NCBI GenBank assembly: GCA_002405755.1
Contig: DHMK01000014.1
Span: 12,770-48,833 of the forward strand
From: Clostridiales bacterium UBA4644
Lineage (GTDB): Bacteria; Bacillota; Clostridia; Oscillospirales; Butyricicoccaceae
Length of the DNA: 36,064 bases
Reading direction: 5' to 3'
In this document: in pieces, positions 22,963-31,465 of the stretch
Layout of the letters: the number at the start of each line of letters is the position of its first letter
Numbering within the stretch: position 1 is the stretch's first letter
Position numbers and translations under genes: made by a program
The notes under the pieces: generated by a model
The model's input: the letters and a program-made list of their open reading frames with translations, nothing else
Database searches by the model: none
What the model was told of the DNA's origin: nothing

Positions 22963-24321
22963 ATGGAGAAGATCAAGCCCCGCACCCTCTCCGGCTTTAT
23001 GGAGCTGCTGCCTGCCCGGCAGATGCAGATGGAGCGCTTCATGCAGGTGCTGCGGGAGACCTACAGCCTTTATGGCTTTACACCGCTGGATACGCCGGTG
23101 ATCGAGGCGGCGGAGGTCCTGCTGGCCAAGGGCGGCGGCGACACGGAAAAGCAGATCTACCGCTTTGAGAAGGGCGGCAGCGACCTGGCCCTGCGCTTTG
23201 ACCTGACGGTGCCGCTGGCCAAATATGTGGCCCAGAATTATGGCGTCCTCAGCTTTCCTTTCCGCCGCTTCCAGATCGGCAAGGTCTACCGGGGCGAGCG
23301 GGCCCAGCGGGGGCGGTTCCGGGAGTTTTATCAGGCGGATATCGATGTGATCGGCGACGGCCAGCTGGACATCGTCAACGAGGCGGAGATCCCCGCCATC
23401 ATCTACCGGACCTTTACAGCCCTTGGGCTGCAGCGGTTCCAGATCCGCGTCAACAACCGGAAGATTTTGGGCGGCTTTTATTCCATGCTGGGCCTCAGTG
23501 AAAAGGCCGGCGACATCATGCGCACGGTGGACAAGCTGGAAAAGATCGGGCCGGACAAGGTCATGGAGATCCTGACGGAGGACCTGGGCGTTTCCGGCGC
23601 CGACGCGGAGGCCATTTTGTCCTTCATTTCCATTCGCGGCTCCAATGGACAGGTGCTGGAGGCGCTGGAGGCCTGGCGTGGCCGGGACGCGCTGTTTGAC
23701 CAGGGGCTGGAGGAGCTGAAGACCGTTACGGGCTATCTCAGCGCCTTTGGCGTTCCGGAGCGCAATTTCGCCGTAGACCTGACCATCGCCCGGGGCCTGG
23801 ATTATTATACCGGCACCGTCTATGAGACCGCCATGCTGGATCATCCGGAGATCGGCTCCATCTGCTCCGGCGGCCGCTACGACGATCTGGCGGAATATTA
23901 TACCGACAAAAAGCTCCCCGGCGTGGGCATCTCCATCGGCGTGACCCGGCTGTTTTATGTGCTGGAGGAGCAGGGGATGCTCAGCGACCGGATGGTCACC
24001 GCGCCGGCGGACGTGCTGGTGATCCCCATGTCCGACGATCTGCAGGCCGCCATCCAGACGGCCACCGCCCTGCGGGACGCGGGCATCCGCACGCAGCTCT
24101 ATACCGAAAAGAAAAAGTTCAAGGCCCGCATCGGCTATGCCGACAAGCTGGGCATCCCCTACGCCGTTTTTCTGGGAGAGGACGAGATCGCCCAGGGCGT
24201 GGTCAGCTGCAAGGATCTTGCCGCCGGAACGCAGCAGACGCTGCCCGTGGAGCAGCTGATCCCCCAGCTGAAGGCCGCGCTGGCTGCCCGCAGCAGCGGA
24301 ACAGTGATCCGGCAGGACTGA
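22963..24321 (+). CDS. hisS: Histidyl-tRNA synthetase
   Basis: Charges tRNA-His with histidine; a class II synthetase of 452 residues, slightly longer than the usual ~425. Recognisable parts are SGFMELLPARQMQMERF at the N terminus, RFDLTVPLAKYVA, and motif 2 FQIGKVYRGERAQRGRFREF. The histidine-binding ARGLDYYTGTVYE and motif 3 GVGISIGVTRLF follow, then a C-terminal anticodon-binding domain (about 345-440). AAAGGA precedes the start. First gene of an operon with aspS under the aspartate T-box. Confidence 0.96.
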   Translation: MEKIKPRTLSGFMELLPARQMQMERFMQVLRETYSLYGFTPLDTPVIEAAEVLLAKGGGDTEKQIYRFEKGGSDLALRFDLTVPLAKYVAQNYGVLSFPFRRFQIGKVYRGERAQRGRFREFYQADIDVIGDGQLDIVNEAEIPAIIYRTFTALGLQRFQIRVNNRKILGGFYSMLGLSEKAGDIMRTVDKLEKIGPDKVMEILTEDLGVSGADAEAILSFISIRGSNGQVLEALEAWRGRDALFDQGLEELKTVTGYLSAFGVPERNFAVDLTIARGLDYYTGTVYETAMLDHPEIGSICSGGRYDDLAEYYTDKKLPGVGISIGVTRLFYVLEEQGMLSDRMVTAPADVLVIPMSDDLQAAIQTATALRDAGIRTQLYTEKKKFKARIGYADKLGIPYAVFLGEDEIAQGVVSCKDLAAGTQQTLPVEQLIPQLKAALAARSSGTVIRQD

Positions 24322-24362
24322 CATTGGATATCAAAAAAACAAAACATAGGAGTGGAACAGTT

Positions 24363-26135
24363 ATGATGCAATCCAGAACCCATACCTGCGGCGAGCTTCG
24401 GCTGGCCAACGCGGGCCAGACGGTAACGCTGGCCGGCTTTATGGAAAATGTCCGGTTCGTTTCCGGAAGTCTGGCCTTCGTGGTGCTGCGGGACTTTTAC
24501 GGCACCACCCAGCTTTTGGTGGAGGACGCCGCGCTGCTGGCCCAGATCAAGGGCCTGAACAAGGAGACCACCCTGCAGGTCACCGGCGTGGTGCGGGAGC
24601 GCTCCAGCAAAAATCCCAAGCTGCCCACCGGCGAGATCGAGGTGGTCCCCTCCGAGATCCGCGTTTTGGGCCGCTGCCGCAACAACGAGCTGCCCTTTGA
24701 GATCAACCACAGCCGGGAGGCCGACGAGACTCAGCGGCTGAAATACCGCTATCTGGATCTGCGCAACCCCGCCGTCAAGGGCAATATCATCCTGCGCTGC
24801 CAGGTGGTGGCCGCCATCCGCAAGGCCATGATGGAGCATGATTTCCTGGAGATCACCACCCCCATCCTCACCGCCTCCTCTCCCGAGGGCGCCCGGGACT
24901 ATCTGGTCCCCGCACGGAAGCACCCCGGCAAGTTCTATGCCCTGCCCCAGGCGCCACAGCAGTTCAAGCAGCTGCTGATGACCTCCGGCTTTGACCGCTA
25001 TTTCCAGATCGCGCCCTGCTTCCGGGATGAGGACGCCCGGGGCGACCGCTCTCCCGGCGAGTTTTATCAGCTGGACATGGAGATGGCCTTCGCCACCCAG
25101 GAGGATGTGTTCTCCGTCATCGAGGACGTGTTCCCCCCCATCTTTGCCAAATACGGCAAGTACGATATCGCCTCCCAGCCCCCCTTCCGCCGCATCGCCT
25201 ATAACGATGCGCTGGAGCTTTACGGCTCCGACAAGCCCGATCTGCGCATCGATCTGCTGATCCGGGACGCTACGGCGCTGCTCTCCGGCTGCGGCTTCGG
25301 CCCCTTCGAGGGCAATACGGTGAAGGCCGTGGTGGTCACGGATTTCTCCGCCACCCGCAAGCAGATCGACGCACTGTGCAGCGACGTGGAGGTCCAGGCC
25401 GGCAGTAAGCCCTACTGGTTCCGCTATGATGAGGCCGGGGAGATCGTGGGCGGCATCGCCAAGTTCATCGCGCCCATCAAGGATCAGGTGGTGGAGGCGC
25501 TGGACCTGAAGCCCGGCTGCTTCGTGGGTCTGGCCGCAGGCAAGAAGTCTGTCGCCCAGAAGACCGCCGGCGTCCTGCGCAATAAGCTGGGCGCGCTCTG
25601 CCCCAACCATATGGACAAGGAGCGCTATGAGTTCTGCTGGATCGTAGATTTCCCCATGTATGAGATCGGCGAGGAATCCGGCCAGCTGGAGTTCTGCCAC
25701 AATCCCTTCTCCATGCCCAAGGGCGGCATTGAGCCGCTGCTGCAGGCGGAGCGGGGCCAGCTGGATCCCCTGACCATCACCGCGGATCAGTACGATCTGG
25801 TGGTCAACGGCGTGGAGCTTTCCTCCGGCGCGGTCCGCAACCACGATCCCGAGATCATGATCAAGGCCTTTGAGATGGTCCGTCTGGGCGAGGAGGATGT
25901 GAAGTCCAAGTTCCCCGCCATGTACAACGCCTTCTGCTACGGTGCGCCGCCTCACGCGGGCATCGCCCCCGGCATCGACCGGATCGTCATGTTGCTGGCC
26001 GGAGAGGATTCCATCCGGGAGATCATCCCCTTCCCCATGAACAAAAACGCCCAGGATATCATGATGGGCGCGCCCTCCGAGGTGACCCAGAAGCAGCTGG
26101 ATGAGCTGCATCTGAAGCTCGACCTGGGGGAATAA
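24363..26135 (+). CDS. aspS: Aspartyl-tRNA synthetase (bacterial type)
   Basis: A 590-residue class II synthetase with an N-terminal OB-fold anticodon-binding domain (about 1-105), the catalytic core, and the GAD insertion typical of bacterial AspRS (about 275-410). RYLDLRNPAV and the motif 2 region CFRDEDARGDRSPGEFYQLD are visible, and motif 3 is GIAPGIDRIVMLLAG. The motif 2 loop has a GDRSPGEFYQ form instead of the common ADRQPEFTQ. I chose the ATG at 24363, ten bases after TAGGAG; a TTG at 24324 would add 13 residues but has no ribosome site. Forty-one base pairs separate it from hisS; rnhA follows after 4 bp. Confidence 0.95.
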   Translation: MMQSRTHTCGELRLANAGQTVTLAGFMENVRFVSGSLAFVVLRDFYGTTQLLVEDAALLAQIKGLNKETTLQVTGVVRERSSKNPKLPTGEIEVVPSEIRVLGRCRNNELPFEINHSREADETQRLKYRYLDLRNPAVKGNIILRCQVVAAIRKAMMEHDFLEITTPILTASSPEGARDYLVPARKHPGKFYALPQAPQQFKQLLMTSGFDRYFQIAPCFRDEDARGDRSPGEFYQLDMEMAFATQEDVFSVIEDVFPPIFAKYGKYDIASQPPFRRIAYNDALELYGSDKPDLRIDLLIRDATALLSGCGFGPFEGNTVKAVVVTDFSATRKQIDALCSDVEVQAGSKPYWFRYDEAGEIVGGIAKFIAPIKDQVVEALDLKPGCFVGLAAGKKSVAQKTAGVLRNKLGALCPNHMDKERYEFCWIVDFPMYEIGEESGQLEFCHNPFSMPKGGIEPLLQAERGQLDPLTITADQYDLVVNGVELSSGAVRNHDPEIMIKAFEMVRLGEEDVKSKFPAMYNAFCYGAPPHAGIAPGIDRIVMLLAGEDSIREIIPFPMNKNAQDIMMGAPSEVTQKQLDELHLKLDLGE

Positions 26136-26139
26136 GCCC

Positions 26140-26586
26140 ATGAAGCGCGTGGAGCTTTATACCGATGGCAGCTGCAGCGGAAACCCCGGCCCCGGCGGCT
26201 GGGGAGCCATTCTGATCTATCAGGGGCTGGAAAAGGAGCTTTCCGGCGGCGCGGCCGCCACCACCAACAACCGGATGGAGCTCACCGGCGCGATCCAGGG
26301 CCTTGCCGCCCTGAAGGAGCCATGCCAGGTGGAGCTTTATACCGACAGCCAGTATATCGCCTCCGCCATCAACCAGCACTGGCTGGAGAACTGGAAAAAA
26401 CGGGGCTGGAGGAGGGCGGACAAGGCTCCCGTGCTCAATCAGGAGCTGTGGCAGCAGCTGGACGAGCAGCTGAGCCGCCATCAGGTGCGCTTCCACTGGG
26501 TCAAGGGCCATGCGGACAATGCCTATAACAACCGCTGCGACGCGCTGGCCGTGGCACAGACGAAGAAATACCGTTCCCTTGGCTGA
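26140..26586 (+). CDS. rnhA: Ribonuclease HI
   Basis: Degrades RNA in RNA-DNA hybrids (R-loops, primers). The 148 residues carry the whole active site: D9 in YTDGSCSGNPG, E47 in NRMEL, D69 in YTDSQY, H124 in VKGHA and D134 in NRCDALA. The basic handle around NWKKRGWRRADK is also present. It begins 4 bp after aspS and is probably cotranscribed. Confidence 0.97.
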   Translation: MKRVELYTDGSCSGNPGPGGWGAILIYQGLEKELSGGAAATTNNRMELTGAIQGLAALKEPCQVELYTDSQYIASAINQHWLENWKKRGWRRADKAPVLNQELWQQLDEQLSRHQVRFHWVKGHADNAYNNRCDALAVAQTKKYRSLG

Positions 26587-26597
26587 AAGGAGCCTTT

Positions 26598-27374
26598 ATG
26601 CTGATCCAATACACTGTAGACGCATTTACCGACCGGGTCTTCCGGGGGAATCCCGCCGCCGTGAATATTCTGAAGGCGTGGCTGCCGGAGGAGCGGATGC
26701 TGGAGATCGCCCGGGAGAACAATCTCTCCGAGACGGCCTTTGCCGTGCGGGAGGGGGAGGGCTATCGGCTGCGCTGGTTCACGCCCGGCGGCGAGATCGA
26801 TCTTTGCGGCCACGCCACGCTGGCCACGGCCTATGTGATCCTGCGGTTTTATGAGCCGGAGCGGACCGCGCTGTCCTTTTTTACCCGCAGCGGCCTGCTG
26901 ACGGTGGAAAAGACCGGCGAGCTTTATGAGATGCGCTTTCCGGCCTATCCCCTCCGGCAGGTCCCCGTTACCGACGCCATGACGGAGGCCATGGGCGCAC
27001 GCCCCCGGGAGGCCTGGCTGGGACGGGATCTGCTCTGCGTCTTTGATCGGGAGGAGACCGTCCGCAGCCTTTCGCCCAATATGGACAAGCTGCTGGCGCT
27101 GGACGGCCTGCTGCTGAACGTTACGGCGCCGGGCCGGGAATGGGACTGCGTCTCCCGGAGCTTTGCGCCCAAGCTGCGCGTTCCGGAGGATCCGGTGTGC
27201 GGCTCCGGCCACTGCCATATCATCCCCTATTGGGCCAGGGTCACGGGGAAAACGGAGCTGCGGGCCTGGCAGGCCTCGCCCCGGGGCGGAGAGCTGATCT
27301 GCCGGATGGAGGGGGACACCGTCTGCCTGGCGGGCCGGGCCGCCCTTTACGCAAGATCCGAGCTTTATCTTTAA
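26598..27374 (+). CDS. PhzF family isomerase
   Basis: A 258-residue member of the PhzF/diaminopimelate-epimerase fold. The family's catalytic Glu is E45 in NNLSETAF; FTPGGEIDLCGHATLA and EDPVCGSGHCHI are the paired signature segments of the two half-barrels. Family members isomerise small acids, but most bacterial homologues have no known substrate, and no phenazine genes are nearby. It is the last gene of the hisS-aspS-rnhA group, 11 bp after rnhA, followed by a strong terminator. Confidence 0.9.
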   Translation: MLIQYTVDAFTDRVFRGNPAAVNILKAWLPEERMLEIARENNLSETAFAVREGEGYRLRWFTPGGEIDLCGHATLATAYVILRFYEPERTALSFFTRSGLLTVEKTGELYEMRFPAYPLRQVPVTDAMTEAMGARPREAWLGRDLLCVFDREETVRSLSPNMDKLLALDGLLLNVTAPGREWDCVSRSFAPKLRVPEDPVCGSGHCHIIPYWARVTGKTELRAWQASPRGGELICRMEGDTVCLAGRAALYARSELYL

Positions 27375-27382
27375 CAGGCTGC

Positions 27383-27417
27383 CGGCCGCCGCGGAGATCC
27401 TGCGGCGGCCGTTTTTT
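27383..27417 (+). terminator. Terminator after the phzF-like gene
   Basis: A 10-bp stem CGGCCGCCGC/GCGGCGGCCG with a 9-base loop, followed by TTTTTT. Confidence 0.9.
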
Positions 27418-27447
27418 GGCCCAAAAACCTGAAAAATCACGGAAAAA

Positions 27448-27490
27448 TTTACATTTGCCACTTGTAAAGGCCACTAAAAAGGTGTATATT
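27448..27490 (+). promoter_or_regulatory. iscS promoter with inverted repeat over the -35 box
   Basis: TTGTAA (27462-27467), a 17-bp spacer and TATATT (27485-27490). The -35 box lies in an inverted repeat TTTACA (27448-27453) / TGTAAA (27463-27468), a possible operator. Confidence 0.65.
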
Positions 27491-27546
27491 ATACCTGAAA
27501 TCAAAAGAACGGGTCCAAGGCCCGCCGAAAGGAGCAACACAACCCC

Positions 27547-28722
27547 ATGGAAGATCGTTTTGTCTATGCGGACAACGCGGCGACCACTCCCATCCACGCC
27601 GACGTCCTGAATAAAATGATGCCCTTCCTCACCACGGAATATGGCAATGCCAGCACCCTCTACCGCCTGGGCCAGAGCAGCCACAAGGCTCTGGAAAACG
27701 CCCGGCGGGAGGTGGCGCTGCTGATGAACGCCGAGCCTGCGGAGATCACCTTCACCGGCTGCGGCAGCGAATCTGACAATCTGGCGCTGCGGGGCTATCT
27801 CCATTCCCGTCAGGCCAAGGGCAAAAAGCATCTCATCATCTCCACCATCGAGCACCACGCCATCCTCTACACCGCCCAGGCGCTGGAGAAGGAGGGCTTT
27901 GAGGTCACCTACCTGCCGGTGAACCAATACGGTCAGGTGGAGCCCCAGGCGCTGGAGCGGGCCATCCGGCCGGACACCGCGCTGGTCTCCATCATGTTTG
28001 CCAACAATGAGATCGGCACCATCAACCCCGTGGCGGAGTTGGGCCGGGTCTGTCATGAAAAGGGCGTTGTGTTCCATACCGATGCCGTGCAGGCCTACGG
28101 TCATGTGCCCATCGATGTGAAGGCAATGAACATCGATATGCTTTCCCTCTCCGGCCATAAGATCAACGCCCCCAAGGGCGTTGGGGCCATTTATGTCCGC
28201 AAGGGCATCCGGCTGGAGCCGCAGATCACCGGCGGCGGACAGGAACGGGGCCTCCGCTCCGGCACGGAGAATATCGCCTCCATCGTGGGCCTGGGCGAAG
28301 CTGCCCGGCTGAAGCGGGTGAATATGGACCGGGAGACCGCCTACATCGGCGCGCTGTCCCGCAAGCTCATCGACGGCGTTTTGCAGCTGCCCCAGACCAT
28401 CCTGACGGGCCATCCCACCCAGCGCCTGCCGGGCACCTGCTCCTTCTGCATCAACGCCATCGAGGGAGAGAGCCTGGTTTTGCGGCTGGATATGAACGGC
28501 ATCTGCGCCAGCACCGGCTCCGCCTGCTCCACGGGCAGCCTGGATCCCAGCCATGTGCTGCTGGGCATCGGCCTGAGCCACGAGATCTCCCACGGCTCTC
28601 TGCGCCTGACACTGGGGCCGCAGAACACGGAGGAGGATGTGGATTATATTCTGGAGCGCCTGAAGGGCGTCGTGGAGACGCTGCGGGCCATGTCTCCCAT
28701 TTGGGATCCAAAACAGAACTGA
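27547..28722 (+). CDS. iscS: Cysteine desulfurase (IscS/NifS type)
   Basis: A PLP enzyme of 391 residues that takes sulfur from cysteine for iron-sulfur clusters and thiolated RNA. It has the N-terminal YADNAATTP, H104 (stacking on PLP), the PLP lysine K205 in SGHKINAPKG and the catalytic loop cysteine C327 in STGSACSTG. AAAGGAG precedes the start with a somewhat long spacing. It forms a two-gene operon with the scaffold gene 12 bp downstream. No iscR-type regulator is next to it, so control may act through the operator-like repeat at the promoter. Confidence 0.96.
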   Translation: MEDRFVYADNAATTPIHADVLNKMMPFLTTEYGNASTLYRLGQSSHKALENARREVALLMNAEPAEITFTGCGSESDNLALRGYLHSRQAKGKKHLIISTIEHHAILYTAQALEKEGFEVTYLPVNQYGQVEPQALERAIRPDTALVSIMFANNEIGTINPVAELGRVCHEKGVVFHTDAVQAYGHVPIDVKAMNIDMLSLSGHKINAPKGVGAIYVRKGIRLEPQITGGGQERGLRSGTENIASIVGLGEAARLKRVNMDRETAYIGALSRKLIDGVLQLPQTILTGHPTQRLPGTCSFCINAIEGESLVLRLDMNGICASTGSACSTGSLDPSHVLLGIGLSHEISHGSLRLTLGPQNTEEDVDYILERLKGVVETLRAMSPIWDPKQN

Positions 28723-28734
28723 GGAGGTACGAGC

Positions 28735-29217
28735 ATGGATTATTCTGCAAAAGTCATGGATCATTTCGCCCATCCCCGCAATGTGGGCGACCTGCCGGAC
28801 GCCAACGCCGTTGGCATGGTGGGCAATCAGAAGTGCGGCGATATCATGAAGATGATGATGAAGATCGAGGACGGCATCATCAAGGATGTGAAATTCCAGA
28901 CCTTCGGCTGCGGCGCTGCCGTGGCCACCTCCTCCATGGCCACCGAGCTGGTGAAGGGCAAGTCCATTCAGGAGGCGCTTCAGCTCACCAACAAGGCCGT
29001 GATGGAAGCGCTGGACGGTCTGCCCCCCGTGAAGGTCCACTGCTCCGTTTTGGCGGAGGAGGCCATCCGGGCCGCACTGGCGGACTATTATCAGCGGCAG
29101 GGCATCGATCCCAAGCCCATTGTTGGCTGCGACGCCAACTGCAGCAGCTGTCATGAGGATCATGGCCACGGCCATGAGGAGCCCCAGCCCTCCGAGCATT
29201 GCGATCCCGCCAAATAA
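28735..29217 (+). CDS. iscU: IscU/NifU-type iron-sulfur scaffold with Cys/His tail
   Basis: The scaffold on which IscS builds iron-sulfur clusters. The three ligand cysteines are present: C34 in NQKCGD (usual GNPxCGD, here Q for P), C59 in TFGCGAA and C103 in KVHCSVLAEE; D36 is conserved. The body is about 128 residues. It is followed by a tail with C132, C136, C139, H140, H143, H145, H147, H155 and C156, not part of the classical scaffold and probably metal-binding. GAGG lies upstream of the start. The stop is followed by the hairpin array, which supplies the terminator. Confidence 0.95.
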   Translation: MDYSAKVMDHFAHPRNVGDLPDANAVGMVGNQKCGDIMKMMMKIEDGIIKDVKFQTFGCGAAVATSSMATELVKGKSIQEALQLTNKAVMEALDGLPPVKVHCSVLAEEAIRAALADYYQRQGIDPKPIVGCDANCSSCHEDHGHGHEEPQPSEHCDPAK

Positions 29218-29229
29218 CAAGCGATGAAA

Positions 29230-29464
29230 AAGCGCCTGCCCTTGCGGCAGGCGCTTCAGCTTGTCGAAAAAGCCTGCGGAACCCGCAGGCTTTTTTTATG
29301 GGATGTTTTTTCGCGGACATGTGCCGGGAAAAAATACCGTAACCCGCCGATTTTTCGCAAAAAATCGGTGAAACCGGCCCGCAGGCCGGAGCCAAACTGT
29401 CGAGAAAACCATAGCGAAGCGGTTTTTCGACAGCCTCAAGCGCCTGCCCTTGCGGCAGGCGCTT
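29230..29464. repeat. Array of seven hairpins with repeated ends (MITE-like)
   Basis: Consecutive stems lie at 29230-29256, 29267-29295, 29306-29334, 29347-29368, 29374-29389, 29397-29433 and 29438-29464. The first and last are identical 27-mers (AAGCGCCTGCC, loop CTTGC, GGCAGGCGCTT). Just inside them, TGTCGAAAAA (from 29262) and TTTTTCGACA (29423-29432) are inverted, so the whole has imperfect terminal inverted repeats of about 42 bp. There is no reading frame of note. No target-site duplication was seen. Confidence 0.75.
29267..29297. terminator. Terminator between iscU and the HMA gene, usable on both strands
   Basis: A 13-bp perfect stem AAAAAGCCTGCGG with its complement, 3-base loop, and T7 on the plus strand; the A-rich left arm gives a T tract on the minus strand as well. 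Second hairpin of the array. Confidence 0.85.
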
Positions 29465-29470
29465 TCCTTG

Positions 29471-29731
29471 TCAGCGCTTTTTTCCAAGGCCGAACAGGCC
29501 CTTTTTTTCATAGGGATGGCTTTCCAGCCCCAAAAAGGTATAGCCGGTCTTTTCGATGGCGGCCTTCAGGGCGGCCTCGTCCGGCGGCTGCTGGCTGATC
29601 ACCACAGCCTGCCCCTTTCCGTGGGACGCAGAGACCTTTTTCACCGGAACAGCGCTGCGGATGGCGTCGCAGATATGGGCCTCGCACATGCCGCACATCA
29701 TCCCGTCGATGCGGATAACGGTTTCAAACAT
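29471..29731 (-). CDS. Heavy-metal-associated (HMA) domain protein
   Basis: An 86-residue single HMA domain like copper chaperones of the CopZ type. The metal site is C13-x-x-C16 in GMMCGMCEAHI, followed by the usual helix and DEAALKAAIEKTGYTFLG. A C-terminal extension of about 15 residues ends in GLFGLGKKR. AAGGAGG precedes the start. No copper ATPase or CopY/CsoR is adjacent. It is convergent with iscU, whose tail is also rich in metal ligands. The metal (copper most likely) is inferred. Confidence 0.9.
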   Translation of the reverse strand: MFETVIRIDGMMCGMCEAHICDAIRSAVPVKKVSASHGKGQAVVISQQPPDEAALKAAIEKTGYTFLGLESHPYEKKGLFGLGKKR

Positions 29732-29814
29732 GGGATCCTCCTTACTGCTCTCCGACGAGCGGTTAAATTACTCTAATCAACCGCAGTTTACCACTTCCCG
29801 CCGCGCTTGTCAAG

Positions 29815-29867
29815 GGCGCAAACGGCAGCAGGAGCCCGGGTGCTTGCGCCTGCCCGGACTCCTGCCG
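29815..29867 (-). terminator. Probable terminator of the liv operon
   Basis: On the minus strand CGGCAGGAGTCCGGG pairs with an arm carrying a 3-base bulge, followed by TTTGCGCCC; the T tract is poor. It lies 43 bp after the livF stop. Confidence 0.55.
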
Positions 29868-29909
29868 CTGTATTATGAAGAAAGAAGCGAAAACGCGGAA
29901 GCTGCCTTG

Positions 29910-30623
29910 TCAGCCGCCCAGATAGGCCTTGCGCACTGCGTCGCTTGCCATCAGCTCCGCCCCCGTGCCGGAGAGGGAGATGCTGCCCGTCTCCAGAACA
30001 TAGGCCCGGTCTGCCACGGAGAGCGCCGCCTGGGCGTTTTGCTCCACCAGAAGGATCGTGGTGCCTGCCGCGTGGAGCTCGCGGATAATATCGAAGATCT
30101 GCTGCACCAGAATGGGCGCAAGGCCCATGGAGGGCTCGTCCAGCATCAGCAGCCGGGGCTTGGACATCAGCGCCCGGCCCATGGCCAGCATCTGCTGCTC
30201 GCCGCCGGAAAGCGTTCCGGCCACCTGCTTGTGCCGCTCCGCCAGACGGGGGAAGCGGCGGTAAACATCCTCGATGCCGGTCTGGATGGAGGAGGCGGGC
30301 TGGGTATAAGCGCCCATTTCCAGATTCTCCTCCACGGTCATCTCCAGAAACACGTGCCGTCCCTCGGGGACCTGGGCCAGACCGCGCTTGACGATCTTGT
30401 GGGGCGGAACGCCGCGCAGGTCGTGGCCGTCGAAGATCACGCTGCCGCTCTGGGGATGGAGCAGGCCGGAGACCGTGTTGAGCACGGTGGATTTTCCCGC
30501 GCCGTTTGCGCCGATGAGGGTGACGATCTCCCCCTCCCGGACCTCAAAGGAGACGCCCTTGACCGCGTGGATGCTGCCGTAATAGACCTGCAGGTCCTTC
30601 ACCTGAAGCAATGCCTCGCTCAT
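29910..30623 (-). CDS. livF: Branched-chain amino acid ABC transporter ATPase LivF
   Basis: A 237-residue cytoplasmic ATPase. Walker A GANGAGKST is near residue 38, the Q-loop is AQVPEGRHVF (typical of LivF), the signature LSGGEQQMLAMGRAL lies near 138, Walker B LLMLDEPSMGLAP near 158 and the switch histidine is replaced by Q in LLVEQNA, as in the LivF group. The start overlaps livG by ATGA. Last gene of livJHMGF. Confidence 0.96.
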   Translation of the reverse strand: MSEALLQVKDLQVYYGSIHAVKGVSFEVREGEIVTLIGANGAGKSTVLNTVSGLLHPQSGSVIFDGHDLRGVPPHKIVKRGLAQVPEGRHVFLEMTVEENLEMGAYTQPASSIQTGIEDVYRRFPRLAERHKQVAGTLSGGEQQMLAMGRALMSKPRLLMLDEPSMGLAPILVQQIFDIIRELHAAGTTILLVEQNAQAALSVADRAYVLETGSISLSGTGAELMASDAVRKAYLGG

Positions 30624-31465
30624 GCCTGCACCTCCTTGTTTTTGCCCAGATAGGCCTCAACGACCTGGGGATCGGCCTGGATGTCCTCCGGCGAGCCCTT
30701 GGCGATGAGCTTGCCGAAGTTCAGCACGGCGATGCCCTCACAGACGTTCATCACCAGGTTCATATCGTGCTCGATGAGCAGGACGGCGATGCCGAAGGTA
30801 TCCCGGATGGTGCGGATGTTTTCCATCAGCTCCGCCGTCTCCGAGGGGTTCATGCCCGCCGCCGGCTCGTCCAGCAGCAGCAGGCAGGGGTTGGTGGCCA
30901 GCGCGCGGAGGATCTCCAGCCGGCGCTGAGCGCCGTAGGGCAGGCTGCCTGCCTTGTCCTGGGCGAATGCTTCCATATGGAAGATGGAAAGCAGCTCCAT
31001 AGCCCGCTCATGGGCTACCCGCTCTCCCTTCCAGAAGGAGGGAAGGCGGAAAATGCCGCTGAACATATTGTATTCGATCTGGCTGCTCATGGCCACGGTG
31101 ATGTTTTCCTCCACCGTCAGCTGAGAAAACAGCCGGATATTCTGAAAGGTCCGGGCGATGCCTGCCCGGTTCACCTGGGCGGTGTTCAGATCGTGGATGT
31201 CCCGGCCGTCCAGCAGGATGGTGCCGTGGGTGGGCTGATAGACCTTGGTGAGCAGGTTGAAGACGGTGGTCTTGCCCGCGCCGTTGGGGCCGATGAGACC
31301 GGCGATCTCCGTGCGGCCCACGGTGATGTTCAGATTATCCACCGCCTTGAGCCCGCCGAAGGTGATGCCCAGATCGATACACTCCAGAATGGGGCGCTTG
31401 TTCACATCCCGCTCCGGCAGCAGCGCCGTGCGCACCACCGGGACCAGCTTGGTTCGTTTCGACAT
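30620..31465 (-). CDS. livG: Branched-chain amino acid ABC transporter ATPase LivG
   Basis: A 281-residue ATPase partner of LivF. An N-terminal extension of about 25 residues precedes the ATPase core. Walker A is GPNGAGKTT, the Q-loop is RTFQNIRLF, the signature is a LivG-type LPYGAQRRLEILRAL (LSGG replaced by LPYG), Walker B is LLLLDEPAAGMNP and the switch histidine is in IEHDMNLV. It starts immediately after the livM stop with AAAGGAGG in the end of livM. Confidence 0.95.
   Translation of the reverse strand: MSKRTKLVPVVRTALLPERDVNKRPILECIDLGITFGGLKAVDNLNITVGRTEIAGLIGPNGAGKTTVFNLLTKVYQPTHGTILLDGRDIHDLNTAQVNRAGIARTFQNIRLFSQLTVEENITVAMSSQIEYNMFSGIFRLPSFWKGERVAHERAMELLSIFHMEAFAQDKAGSLPYGAQRRLEILRALATNPCLLLLDEPAAGMNPSETAELMENIRTIRDTFGIAVLLIEHDMNLVMNVCEGIAVLNFGKLIAKGSPEDIQADPQVVEAYLGKNKEVQA

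Noticed and set aside
24324..24362. TTG start 39 bp upstream for aspS
   Set aside because: No ribosome binding site there, while TAGGAG sits ten bases before the ATG at 24363.
26598..27374. Phenazine biosynthesis
   Set aside because: PhzF-like proteins are widespread and no other phz genes are present.
29230..29464. CRISPR-like repeat array
   Set aside because: The repeats are palindromic hairpins of different sequence and only the outer pair is identical; there are no regular spacers and no cas genes.
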